Origin: Membranipora membranacea
Taxonomy: Eukaryota > Bryozoa > Gymnolaemata > Cheilostomatida > Membraniporidae
Assembly: GCA_914767715.1 (NCBI GenBank)
Contig: OU612068.1
Location: forward strand, 9,608,001 to 9,672,000
Length of the DNA: 64,000 bases
Reading direction: 5' to 3'
In this document: positions 33,901 through 45,512 of the stretch, one piece after another
How the letters are laid out: each line of letters begins with the position of its first letter
Position numbering within the stretch: the stretch's first letter is position 1
The notes under the pieces: model-generated
Databases searched by the model: none
Told to the model about the DNA's origin: nothing
What the model saw: only the letters and a program-made list of their open reading frames with translations
Position numbers and translations under genes: made by a program

Positions 33901-34701
33901 ATGTTTCTCTATGACAACTCTATTATCTTAAACGATAACTTTTCACATATCGCTTTCACACAAACATTTTTATTTCTCTTCCTGAGACAATACAATACAT
34001 ACACTGATCTAGTTTTACCCAATCACAGTGAGCTAATAGGTTGTTTTTCCTGTTTTTACCAAGTTTTTTTCCTATATTCATTGGGTTGGACACTCCGCGA
34101 CATTTCCTTGTCAGCTAGTAGGGTGAATGGCTTAATCAGGTAGTAAATTTAGGTGAGGATGTTCCCACCACCATGCTACTCCTGACCTCAGGGTCATTGA
34201 GGAAACACACAAAAGATCAGATTATAGTTTTTTTATACCAGACGAATAGTGGAGCATAGTTTTTGAGTCACTGAGGTGAACAGCGATCACATTACCTGAA
34301 TCAGTAGACGCGGAGCTACCCCCGGAGGAAAGCCAAGCTTGTCTTCCTTGCTCTTCATTAAGTGGTAGAAGTCAGTTCTACAACACAAGTACGCAACTTT
34401 TAATGGAACGGACATCATTCGGTCTACATGCATCACTGAAGTTTGATATTTTGAGTGAACTTGAGCCCTCCCATTCAACTTCTAAGTCGCAGCTAGAGAG
34501 GAAGCAACTCAAAATACAATCAAATTCAATCAAATTTTATCTGGGTGATAATCACCATTGTGTTGATAGCATAGTAAGTAATCAGACTTACTCTACTAAC
34601 CTTCTGTATAAGAAACCCATAACAGTATCCAGAAAGCTGCCAATATTTCCTTCCTGTTGCAAAATACCTAAGAACGTGCTGTCATAATTCTCAGAAGTCA
34701 T
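30943..34701 (-). CDS. NUDCD3: NudC domain-containing protein 3 (Hsp90 co-chaperone family)
   Basis: Nine exons: 34701-34601, 34377-34296, 33827-33740, 33572-33416, 33123-33024, 32513-32337, 32244-32182, 31632-31444 and 31053-30943 (TAG). The N-terminus carries the NUDCD3 hallmark (GFLYRR then TDFYHLM and LGFPPGVAP). A Ser/Thr/Lys-rich linker is in exon 4. The CS (p23-like) domain runs through exons 5-8 (NPESHNGAIRDGYRWAQ; VEESMWSLVP; ERWWEHV), and the end has AWDADGSPFAGTPFDP, as in family members. All junction phases agree. Known role of the family: CS-domain co-chaperone that helps dynein intermediate chain and kelch-type proteins fold. Exon 7 (63 nt, phase 0-0) inserts 21 residues between KDCIH and INMEKVQERWW, where family members are continuous, so it is probably alternative. 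Confidence 0.93.
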
Positions 34702-37163
34702 CACCCCTTGTAAGTGGACACTACCTGAAAGAATAACTGAGGAGTTAATAGGCGGGTCTAAGTAAGTCCTGTATGTAGGCTTCTTCCTACACTTTTGTTT
34801 AGTCATACACTGGTAATAATCAATCAGCTATTATTGACGTCTGTTAGTAAGCTAGTAAGAGACCCAGCAATGAAATATAGGAATTTCTGGGATGATTATA
34901 GTTGCAACACACTGATCTAATAGATGGCATAGTGGGTGCAGTGACCATAGCAAGACCCATCCAAACAATTCATCACTGGCAAACCGAGTAGGTGTTGCTG
35001 CATTATAGTTGTTTTGGCTTAGGTTTATATACCAAATATATTCTTGATGTCACCTGTGGAGCAAAGACTATAAAAAATGTTCAGCTTTCTGGGGAAAAAG
35101 GCAGCAAAGGTAAACTTATAAAATATGAGAGCTTATGTTGTATTTCGCACACTCACAGCAAAGAGTTGGCCTAACCAAGGCAAAACTCCTTGGCCTCAGG
35201 GAGGCAGGGACCCTGAGTCACCTATGGATCGGCAGATTGATGTCGCATATGGGAATTCATGAATTTTGTAGATAAGCTCAAGATCAATTTCGCAAGCTTT
35301 TTCTATCTTTACCATAGAATGATCATCTCAACAGCCATATTTTCATCAGTCGGTTTAAAATAACGTTATATCATGACGCGTTATTTGACCTGCTGGGAGC
35401 CATCAAAACAAGGAAATAAAGGAACTCCGGAGGTGCATATTCTCTATATCCCAGGATGTTATGCAAGTTAGTACAATATGCTACCACTTGTATGTACTTT
35501 AAAGAACTGAAAAGTCAATGGACTAGGTTATCTACAATTGTACAATGTTCCTGATATGATACTGGCCCAAAATAGATTTATTTCTAACTTGGGCCTATAG
35601 CCTAAGTGGAAATGATTAGTAATTGAAAATATTTGGAAGTGGTAGCATTTTGCGCCCTGGTACAGCACTAGGTTTTGAAACCTCATAGGTGCCATCCCTT
35701 GCGAGCACATACTTTGTTTAAGGGGCCTGATAACAGCATCTTCATTTGACCAACAACAAGTCCAAGGACTTTCACTTTATTTGACAGCACACTCTTTTAG
35801 ATGACTACGACTTTGAGCCCAAAGTAAAGTACAAATATGTATAAATGAATATATATTTAGTAACCTAGAGAACACACACCTTGATCTTTGTATGTTGTCT
35901 CAACTTATCAGCAACAGTTGGCCACATTCATCAGTCAAGTCAACTACTTCTTCAAAAAAATATTTTCTCTGTTACTATAAAGAGATCAATTTGCCTCACT
36001 GTTAGAACAAATTCATGGCTTGATTGGCCAGTGTTTTCATTTGTGCAATTTAATTGGTCAAATAAAATTCTACAATGTGGTTATCTTCTCACAACATAAA
36101 CACGCTATAGGACCGACAACTCCTTATTATTATAACACTACTTGTTCCTTTGCTTGTTGTAATAATATATCTCATGTGCAGGGGTTCGGATAGGAGGTAG
36201 TGACTATTGGTCTTCCACAATACGATATATGTCACAAAATTATGAAAGAATGATGAAACTACATTATTTTTATTGACAACCATAACAGCACTAATTCTAG
36301 TCTAAGTGCTCAGACTCCAAGGCGCAGGGAGTTATCAAACTCCTCTCCCCCTTTCCCCCTTTCCAGTGTGGAACGGGGGAGAGGAGTTTGATAGCTGGCG
36401 CAGGAAACTCCCTGCGCCTTGGATTCTGAGCACTTAGACTACACTAATTCATAATCCGGGTAATTCTATCCGTATAAACCACTATAAACCACTGTAAACC
36501 ATTGTAAACCACTCAAAATCATACCGAACTTCTCTGCAAATGTTGATTGTTCATCCTAATTATTGGATCGCTTAATGTGCGTTAGTCATGTAGTTAGGTG
36601 ACTTCTTATATGTCACAATCGCCTTAACATTGATTTGTTCAGTTGTTACTCCAATCATCGATGTAAACAGAGGTGTGTTAGAACATTTTATTGAGTAAAT
36701 AATCTTTGCTCAAATTTCTGATATTTCACGATACAAAAAAGAAATTGACAAAACACCAAAAACCTAATTTGAGAATCAAAGGACCATAATAAGAAAACTA
36801 TATTGTATAAAGTGGTTATGCATCAGTGATCATCAGCAGATTTAGCTTGAGATATTGTACTAGACTGACTGTTAAAGCTTGGAGATGCCTATTAGATGTG
36901 ATAGACAGATCATATTAACAAATATAATTTCATAATGGAGTACACAACACACAGAAAAAATAGCATGATGGAATGCAGGCAACTCAGAATTTTAATGCGG
37001 GTCAATTCTGAGAGACTGCAATATTGATAACGAATAAAAAACAATACCTTGAATTTTTTCCATTTTGCTGTGGATAAAAAATTCTCTAAACTACTCTGCG
37101 CTCATTCTAATAGAATGATTCAAGGAATCTATCAAGATTTGCTAATACAACTGTTCTATGACA
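34702..37163. other. Intergenic, NUDCD3 upstream and gene F downstream
   Basis: AT-rich DNA without a convincing gene. It holds the fold-back MITE at 36298-36441, and from about 36580 on it is the outer edge of the inverted duplication (the segment near 36600-36720 matches the complement of about 53390-53510). Short tandem aaccact/aaccactg units lie at 36475-36510. Confidence 0.6.
36298..36441. mobile_element. Fold-back MITE, TAGTCTAAGTGC family, with 9-bp target duplication
   Basis: The outer ends are shared with 25382-25501 (TAGTCTAAGTGCTCAGACTCC, then ggcgcagggagtta). The interior differs: here the arms go on as tcaaactcctctccccc and its complement. It is flanked by exact 9-bp direct repeats CACTAATTC (36289-36297 and 36442-36450). 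Confidence 0.9.
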
Positions 37164-40100
37164 TCAAGTTACACTTGTAGTTTGTTTTAATGGGCGTCCA
37201 CTTGTGCTTGAGGTGTTATTGCTTGTTGTTTTTGTTCCCATTTGTGACAGCTTTGAAATATTTTTGCGGTTCACTGCCTGAGATAAAACAATAAAAACTC
37301 CCTGAAGAGTTACCAGAACATTCAGAGCTGTCCACAGGTATTTGGTGTGGGGACTGTTGATTTCTGTGAAAAACAACAGAAACCACTGGATGCCAAAAAT
37401 GAGTAAAAGTTTCACCACTGAGATGACTTTCATTTTAAGTTGATCCTTACTTTTGTTGCTGGTTAGCCCGGTTCCTGATCTCCCGATTAGGACGCTTACA
37501 TAAATACAAAGACCTATATCAACCAAAATCTGTGCATAAATAGGACCTGTGAACACTAACACTCTAATCCAGCCACTGGCAAGAAAACAGAAAGACTCAG
37601 AGAACACTGGGTATAGTTTGTTAACAGGATATGCATCTAGGACAAGTGATAACATCACAAACGGTAGAGGAGATATCCATGCGTATGTAGCATACATAGC
37701 AAATACTTTTCTGCCGGACCTTCTTACAACTCTGATTGCCGAAATACCTTTGAACATCCAAAATGCAAGAACATTTGTCCAAGCGTGTACACTCAGAAAA
37801 AAATACTGAACTAGAGTTGCCACCAGTTTACAACCAAGCGTAGAGGTGTTAGCTTCAGTCATGAGACAGTAGCAAGCTAATGCTGCCAATAGAGTAAGCA
37901 ATTGACTGGCAAAAAAGTTTCCAGTCAATGATCTTTTCTTCCTAATGAAGTAATTAATTACATAAGCAAGTATAAATATAGCAGATATCCCGCAAAGAAT
38001 ATAGTGGTAAACTTCAAATTTAAAAACCACCTCCACATATTCTGTGCAAATATAAGCTTCATTCTGACGCAGAAGATAATCGTGATGGATCTTGCTGGTT
38101 TCTTTGTGCATGATTGACTTGTCTGGACAGATCAAGAAGGAGTGAAATGAGTCATTTGCCAATGAAAACTTTGAACATGTAGCTTTCGATGCATTAGCCA
38201 CTACGCCAAATATTAAATCCAAACCAGCAACAATTTCTATCTCACCTACCTCAATATTGAACTTAAATACCGTTGATTTGTAAGCGATGGCTACTGCATT
38301 CAAAATGACAGTTTTCAAAGATTTCTGATTTGCTGCTATACCGGATGATGTAGCGAAGTAACGAAGCGAGATCAAGCATCCCGTTTTATTTGAGGGTGGG
38401 AAGCAAACCATCGGACGGCTGCTATTGTCGCAAGGGCTTCCAGGGGTGTACCATGTTTGTAGATCATAAAAGTTTGTTTCTGTTAGTGTTGGATTTGGGT
38501 GGTGACAAGAATTTCTGAAACTCAAGAGATCAATGTCGCAAACTTGTCTAGTATAACCTGATATAGTCGGTGACTGATAACTTTGGTTTTGAGAGTGGCA
38601 TTTGATGTCTGTGTGGTTCAGTTTGACACAAGATCCGGTCAGAAAGTCATAAACTGAGTAGCAGTCACAAGATTTTAAAGAATCACCTAATCTGCTGCAT
38701 GTGTCTAAGCCAGTCTCAGAGTTAGGTATGATAACAAACCCATCAGAATAAAAGTGACAGGTACGCTCGTTTGAATTAGTTCGAAATACAAACATATAGG
38801 GAGTAACAGATCCCATATACTGAATATATTTATGAGTAGAGTCATAACCACCTTCTTTTTTGAGGAAGCTACTTTTCACCTTACAGCCAAGCCATGCAGC
38901 AGAATTACATGATGCACAGTAACCATTTCGAAATGTTCTATCCAGAATATTGTCCATAAAAGATCCAAATGGGAATATGATATAACGGTTTTGGAAATAG
39001 TTTTGTAGGGATGCGACCATTTGATTTAGATTTCCTCCTTCGTAAACAAATGATGCTGGACCAGACTCACAAAGCTTAGCTACTCTCCAATCTTCGTATT
39101 CCTGAGGGCATGTTGAGATCATCCTGTTCCTTGAGATGTACCGGCAGCTCCTGAAACTTAGACCTTCTTCAGGTGGCAACCACTGTTTCACACGACATCC
39201 GCTATATAAAAATTAAAATAATGCATGGTTATGTTGGTTGATCTAACTGCAAGAAGCAAGAACCATATAAGGGATTCAATAGATAGCAAGCACTCAGCCA
39301 CAGTATCTGAGTTGACTTTTTTTAAATAATACTAGTCGCTTGAAGCAAATATTATATAATCGGTCATGTTGGTTGGTTGAGCTGCATTTTTATTTTCTTG
39401 CATGATGAATCTTTTCATTTGTTTATTTTAAAAGTGTTGGACAGAGAGAAAATTAAGAGCAAGACTGAGCATTGGCAGGTGCTCAGAAAGTATTGATTAA
39501 CACCTACATAAAAGTCTTCAGGTTTTATGTTCTTGTGTAAAATTGTCTTGATTTAATTCCAGTCAATGTGAGGAGGTTAAATTGAGAAATATTTGTTAAA
39601 GGTTTTCTAACATTGCCTTGATTGTGAGGGCAAATCCTTAAAAAAGTGTTATTGGAAAGCATGAGAAAGGCTGGTTAGAGTAGTAGGTCTGAATTCTGTG
39701 GACTTGCCTTGAATTTAGCTTTTCTGGTGTTGGATTTTCCCTGAGCTCCCAGTCCATATTCCCGGAAGGAGTCCTGCAAGTATCATTCATTAGGTAACCA
39801 CAGCCAATGTCCACTCGCCAGAATTTCAGCTCCTCTCTGACACCATGGCAGTGAGCACAATACATGTTTCTGTACCTGTAACAGTACATCATTTATATAT
39901 TATTTATCATTTATTATCTATTATTTATTATTAATTATTAGTTTTTTATTATTTATTATTTAGGATTTTTCCTGTCTATGAAACTTTGTTGGTTTTTGCC
40001 ATGATCTTTGAAGCCAAGTTCGAAAGATATAAGAAGCCTTCTCCGTATTTTGATGAGTTAGTTTTAAAGAAACATAATTATCATCATCATCATACCATTT

Positions 40101-42955
40101 TCTCTATTATGATCAAGCGATACAGATCAGCTTTCAGGGTTCAACGTCAATAATGCTTACCTCAGGCCAGTTTTAGGGTCAGTCACTGGTGTGTGGAGTA
40201 TTCCGTAATCGCTCACTTCCCACCAGTTGAGATCTGGGCCTTGTTCACATTTTGTCATGAGCTCAGCGTCATCAGACCAATGCGGACATCTATCTATCTG
40301 CATGACACCCCGAAAGAAATAGTCTTTAGATGCGCTGGAGCGAATGTCAGAATCATCTCTGTAACATTTGTATGTTTCGCTTGGTAACTTGGTCTGCTCT
40401 GTGGCTTGAAATGGCGAGTCGGCACAGCAATCATTAAAATATATGCAAAATTTGTCACAGTAGCAATTCAGTTCTTCAGATTTAACCAGGCCAAGTTCTG
40501 CTGCACGACACTGACTCTGATATGAGCAGACAACTTCTGAATGCCAATTGTGGTCCAAAATTTTTAACAGTTTGTTTGCCTCATAGCCGCTCACACCAAT
40601 ACATTTGAGGGTAGCAGGATCCAGCGCTTTATCTAATCCACAACCAGGTGTTGTGCACTCTGGTGCTTTGGAATTATCGGATACCACAAACAGATCACAT
40701 ACTTTATGATATTGGCTGAAACATGCTAACGATCCTATGTCCCAGATTGGTAATGGGGGACGTAACGATGTTATAATAAGTTCTTCATCACAAAAGTCGT
40801 AACTATTATCCATAAAAAATGAGCAAAGTAAGCTATTTTTCTGCTCAAAAGTAGTGAAGTCACTTCGATGAGGATATTCTTCATCCATATTTCTATGTTG
40901 CAGTTTTGGTCTCAGAGATGCCAGTAGACGAAGCATACCATTATCAAACACGAGATTGGCAGCCATCTTGTCACCCTGCCAGCTCATGCTTGATGCTTTG
41001 CTCAGTAGATCATTAGGTTGTGTTGCTTCTGAGATATTTTCTCCGTGGCAAACAGCACAAAACTGATTCCTATAGATTTTTTTGCTATTTGTTATGTTGA
41101 TATAGTTGGCTGGCCCTGCTTCGCAAAGTCTTTGTGTCTCGACATCAGTGTTGTCCGGGCAGGTTCTTACCGCTTCCCAACAGAGATCAGGAGATTTAGG
41201 TGGATAGTAGACAATCTTGCAGAACCTGTGAATGATAAATTTGTATTGGAAGATGTGAAAATAATAAAGTTCCCTTACTGACGCTTACAAAGGGAGGATT
41301 CAAATAGTTCACCTGATGAACCTGTGAACAACTCAATCAATAGTCAGACTGTAAGAATCACTTGCTAAATTTAGGACAAAACATACTTGCTGGTCATTTC
41401 TATTAGCTGTATGTGACTTGGTGTATTGTTCAGGTATCTCTCAATGTGCAGCTGCGGGCAGAAGACTTTGACAGCCCACCATTCAATAGTGCTAACATTA
41501 GATGGAGGGTTCACTCCATTGTATCTTATTCTCTGATTTTCCTGAAGATTTAGTTGCCTTGTTGGGTCGACCCCATTGCAGATTGCACAAAACACATTTT
41601 TATATGTAACTTGATTAAGAATACCTCTCACAGGCCAGCGCTTCAGTGATAGGTCTGTAATTAAAGAATTACTCTCGTATTAACATATATTTACGTTTAG
41701 TGATCGACTTTGGATAACAGAAAAAAAATCCATCCACAAGGGAACTGGGTTAAGCAACTCAACTTTCATTTAATTCACTAAGAACAAACGACACTTTCTT
41801 TTTCTTTCAACATAAATCATCCACTATATTCTAGTTCTTACATGTAAAAAGCCTCTGTAGCAGAACAAATTTTTGGTCGACAACTAGAGTGATTTGTTGT
41901 ATCCTGTATCTCTTTTCACTTGTCTCAGCATACATGTTAAATCTAGGACATTGAAACCATTTACCTAATTATCAACTTAACAACCATCATTGATGATATT
42001 GTTTCCTTTCTGTTTCTTTTTTTGCTTGAATTTTTTTTTCTGGTACTGAGTGCAAAACATTTCCAATGAGATGACTTTGGTTGCCAATAAAAGTATATAT
42101 CACAAGACAAACAAAGCATAAAAATTTATCATATTTGCATAGAATAACTCAGCATATCCAGCCCACCATAGATCAGCTGTAACCTGGAGGTGTCTTGAGA
42201 CCTGCGAACCGGGGAACGTTTTCCAGCAAACAGAAAAAAATTATATATTAAAAAAACATTGTCCTTGATGGTCGTTTAATGAATGGGACAACAATTTTTT
42301 TTTTAATTTTACTTTTCTCATCTCAGGAATTTTTTTTTTGTTCTCCTTAGTAAATTTTGTTACAATATTCAAAATCTGCTCAAACCTGATATTTCAAAAT
42401 CAAACTTCTTATTTCTATTACTTAGGAGCGCCATACAATAGATGATCAGACAGACCTAACTACAATTTATTTCCAACTTTTAAAATATTTGATGCACAAT
42501 TACTACCAGAGGCACAAAAAGGTAAAATGCAAAACCGTTTGACAGCTAAAAGCCTTTAATCACAAACCTGACTCTGCTCTGTCTTCACATTGACTCTTTA
42601 GCTCCTGGTTCTTAATAGTAGCTGGACACTTATCTACTATATAATATCCACTGTGACAGGAGAAGGTTCCAGCAGCAAGCTGTTCCATCGGTCTGGCAGC
42701 AGTCATAGCACAGCAGTCACTGTAGTACTTACATCTCTCAAACTCATGTGGCTCATACTGGAAGCATGTACCATTGATAAGCTCTACTCGCTCTACCTCT
42801 GGTTTATCTGTTAGCAGACCCAGATAGACTTCTGTTGGCACCTCATTCCATATTTGGAAGTTTTGGAGCAATTCAGCGCCCCCTCTACATAGTACAGTAG
42901 CAATCAACTCAGACAATATTATGAGTATAAACAGAAACTCTCTTTTTGATGCCAT
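37164..42955 (-). CDS. Gene F: methuselah-like 7TM receptor with Cys-rich somatomedin-B-like ectodomain
   Basis: Five exons: 42955-42568, 41654-41387, 41225-40161, 39875-39708 and 39201-37164, 1308 residues, all phases consistent. Signal peptide about 1-23 (LFILIILSELIATVLCRGG). A CKYYSDCC cluster lies in exon 1 and a somatomedin-B-like cluster CYCDKFCIYFNDCC in exon 3. Four repeated modules are seen: FCAICNG, FCAVCHG, YCAHCHG and YCASCNS. The 7TM region is about residues 1029-1270, followed by a short Ser/Thr-rich tail. It resembles methuselah/secretin-like family B receptors; I see no GPS cleavage motif before TM1. Intron 4 uses a GC donor (AAG then gcaagt) where paralogue G has gtgagt. Probably a cell-surface receptor; the ligand is unknown. 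It is divergently paired with gene G. Confidence 0.88.
39897..39965. repeat. AT-rich short repeat in intron 3 of gene F
   Basis: TTATTATTTA-type simple repeat of about 70 bp just 5' of exon 4. It matches the much longer tract at the same place in gene G. Confidence 0.7.
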
Positions 42956-45512
42956 GGTGGAGCTTTCTACACCTTGCTACACCTGCCAGATACAAGGACT
43001 GACAGTTTTATGACTGCACTGATTTCTTATGTACCAAACAGGTTGCCTAAACCCCATATGTGATTTATTGGCAGAGACTGTTGCGCAATATGCATATTAA
43101 ACTTTCTGGTACATGCATATTATACACCACCAGTATAATACATATCATTGTCATCAGAAGCAGTGCACTGAAAATTTTCACTTGTCAGACGCTTGTTGTG
43201 TAACAGTCTAGCAGTCCTCACAGACTAAGACTGGCTATTATATTTATAAAGGTTATGAAATAGGCCACCGATGTCTGCTTTTGACCTGCCGCAAAGTGTC
43301 ACCAAGATACTGGCTCGCCATTCTCATATCATGATATTCACTTATATATTCAAATATTATTAACAAATTAAGATTTACAGAATCATGTTTATCTCATAAG
43401 AAAGGATACAATTCTCATTTAACATTATAGATGCAAATCATAGATAAACTTTCATTGTGCTATCAAACTAAGTTTATTATGATATCATTTAAAGATATTA
43501 TTTAACGCTCTGTGAGATTTATATGATTTCAATAAATAATTTATACAATGTGCCCATGCTTGTGGTAAATAAATTATAGCAGCCATCCCCAGTGTCTTTA
43601 GCTACAAAGCAAAGTAATATGATTGTGTCTTACTGTTTCTCAAATTCTTTGATTTGAAACATAACTTGACCATATTGGCAATCAAGTGACTTGAATTTGC
43701 AGAGTGTGAGATTTGGGGTTTCGGTTTGGCTATGTCATTCCCACTCCATAAAATACTGAACACTGAATTTGACCCTTGAACAGAGAATTATGTAAACTTT
43801 CACTGCAAATGAGTCAAGCATCAGACTTTTTCACCTCCGATCACTTTTCAACATGCCACTTGTACACATTATCATCGGTGGCAGCCTGTACATCGGCAGC
43901 TGGTACAGAACAGATGAAATAAACCCACTGAGAGTGTAACAACAAGAAAAAAAGACAGGCAACAGTTAGTGTGGCTGGCAATTGGCAGTCCAGCTCGCCG
44001 ATAATTGCTTTATCGCAAAGATATGTTTGCGGTTAAGATATTGGCTGTTTTTAATGGGAAAACACAAAAAGATTTTCCACAATTTGCCACAGAAAAATAT
44101 TTGCAACTGATCTGCATGATGTTACAAGTGAAACTCTCTGAATAAAAATTAAAGAGCTCTAATAATTAAATTAGCATGCCAGGGGGGCCGTCGGTAAGAG
44201 CTTGAGGAGCTCAGACCAGCTCCGCAGTGATTCTTGTGCACTTTTCCAAAAATGGTCTGTAAATGTGAATATCTCGAGAACCAGTTATTCGATTTTGATT
44301 CTGCTTTTCCATTATACGCACACGGGAACAAAGATTATCTTAATATTGCTAAGAGCCTCATAAAAGTGGATATTACCTAGAATAAATTAAAAAAATCAGT
44401 GGTGATTGAATATGGTTACCCTTTCTAAGACAGCTAGGATATAAAAACCTTCAGGAATTTGTTTGATATGCTCTATATCATAGAACAATCAAGGGGGATT
44501 TTGATCGAATTATCTAAATCAAAGATGATCCACTGTTAATCCCAGCGACAGCATGCTAATCAGCTGCCTCTAAAGTGATGAAGAGAATAATTGGCAAAGA
44601 AAACTATGATTCGATCAGCTATAGAGGACCTGGCTGAATTATATTATAAAAAAACTATATAGCTGTATCTCTCTTTGAAAAAGAATAATCACAGATTAAT
44701 TATGATTAAAAAGTTAGAGTTAATGAGGCCTCAGTTCAGCTTGTGTTAAAAAAGGGATGGTTCATTACGAACTTGAATTATTTTCAATAACATTTTGGCT
44801 ATCTATCCATTCACTGCATTAGCTGCTGATCCAAGCAACAATGATATGTTGAATAAAGTTGATGATTGACTTTCTCTTAATTACCAAAGATTATAAATAT
44901 AGTCATTGTTAATACTGGTGCAAAATCTAGTGACACCTTACTGTCGATAAACACATCACACCAATATCTTAATTTACAGAAAATATGATTGGGGGGCCGT
45001 CGGACAGGGGACAAAGTCTGGGGGGCTCAGACTAGATTGAATGAAATTAGTCTGGGTATTACGTAACTGTTAAGTGAGAGTGTGCTTCACTTGATGGAAA
45101 TTACTTTTAATTTTATTTAACCTTCGCTGGGTAGGTTTTGATTGGATTGAAAAGTGTGCAGACATGCACAAGATCACTGTGCCAATTCTAATCTCCCCAG
45201 TGATAAAGTCAATATTACAAGCACTAGCCATGCACAACCAGATTGCATGTCATGGATTTGCACTAATTTAACAATTTTAATAGCATTGTCCACTCTAAAG
45301 TATATATTAACCCAACCGTGAGGACAACTGGCCGATTAAACGACATACGATAAGAGAAAATAAAGTGCAAAATTTACTGCTTTTCATTGATATTGATTTT
45401 GTTATGCATGCACCAGAAAGTTTAATTTAATTTTATGCAACAGTTGCTCCTGATGAACATCATGTGGGGTTTAGCAACCCGTGTGGTATAGAAAAAATCG
45501 GGGCGGTATAGC
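42956..45512. promoter_or_regulatory. Shared divergent intergenic region of genes F and G
   Basis: The 2.5 kb between the two start codons must hold both promoters. Its outer about 250 bp on each side belong to the inverted arms, so each gene has its own copy of the proximal promoter. The centre is AT-rich and has two direct occurrences of ggggggccgtcgg (about 44183 and 44994), each followed within about 40 bp by gctcagac. No ORF of note. Confidence 0.5.
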
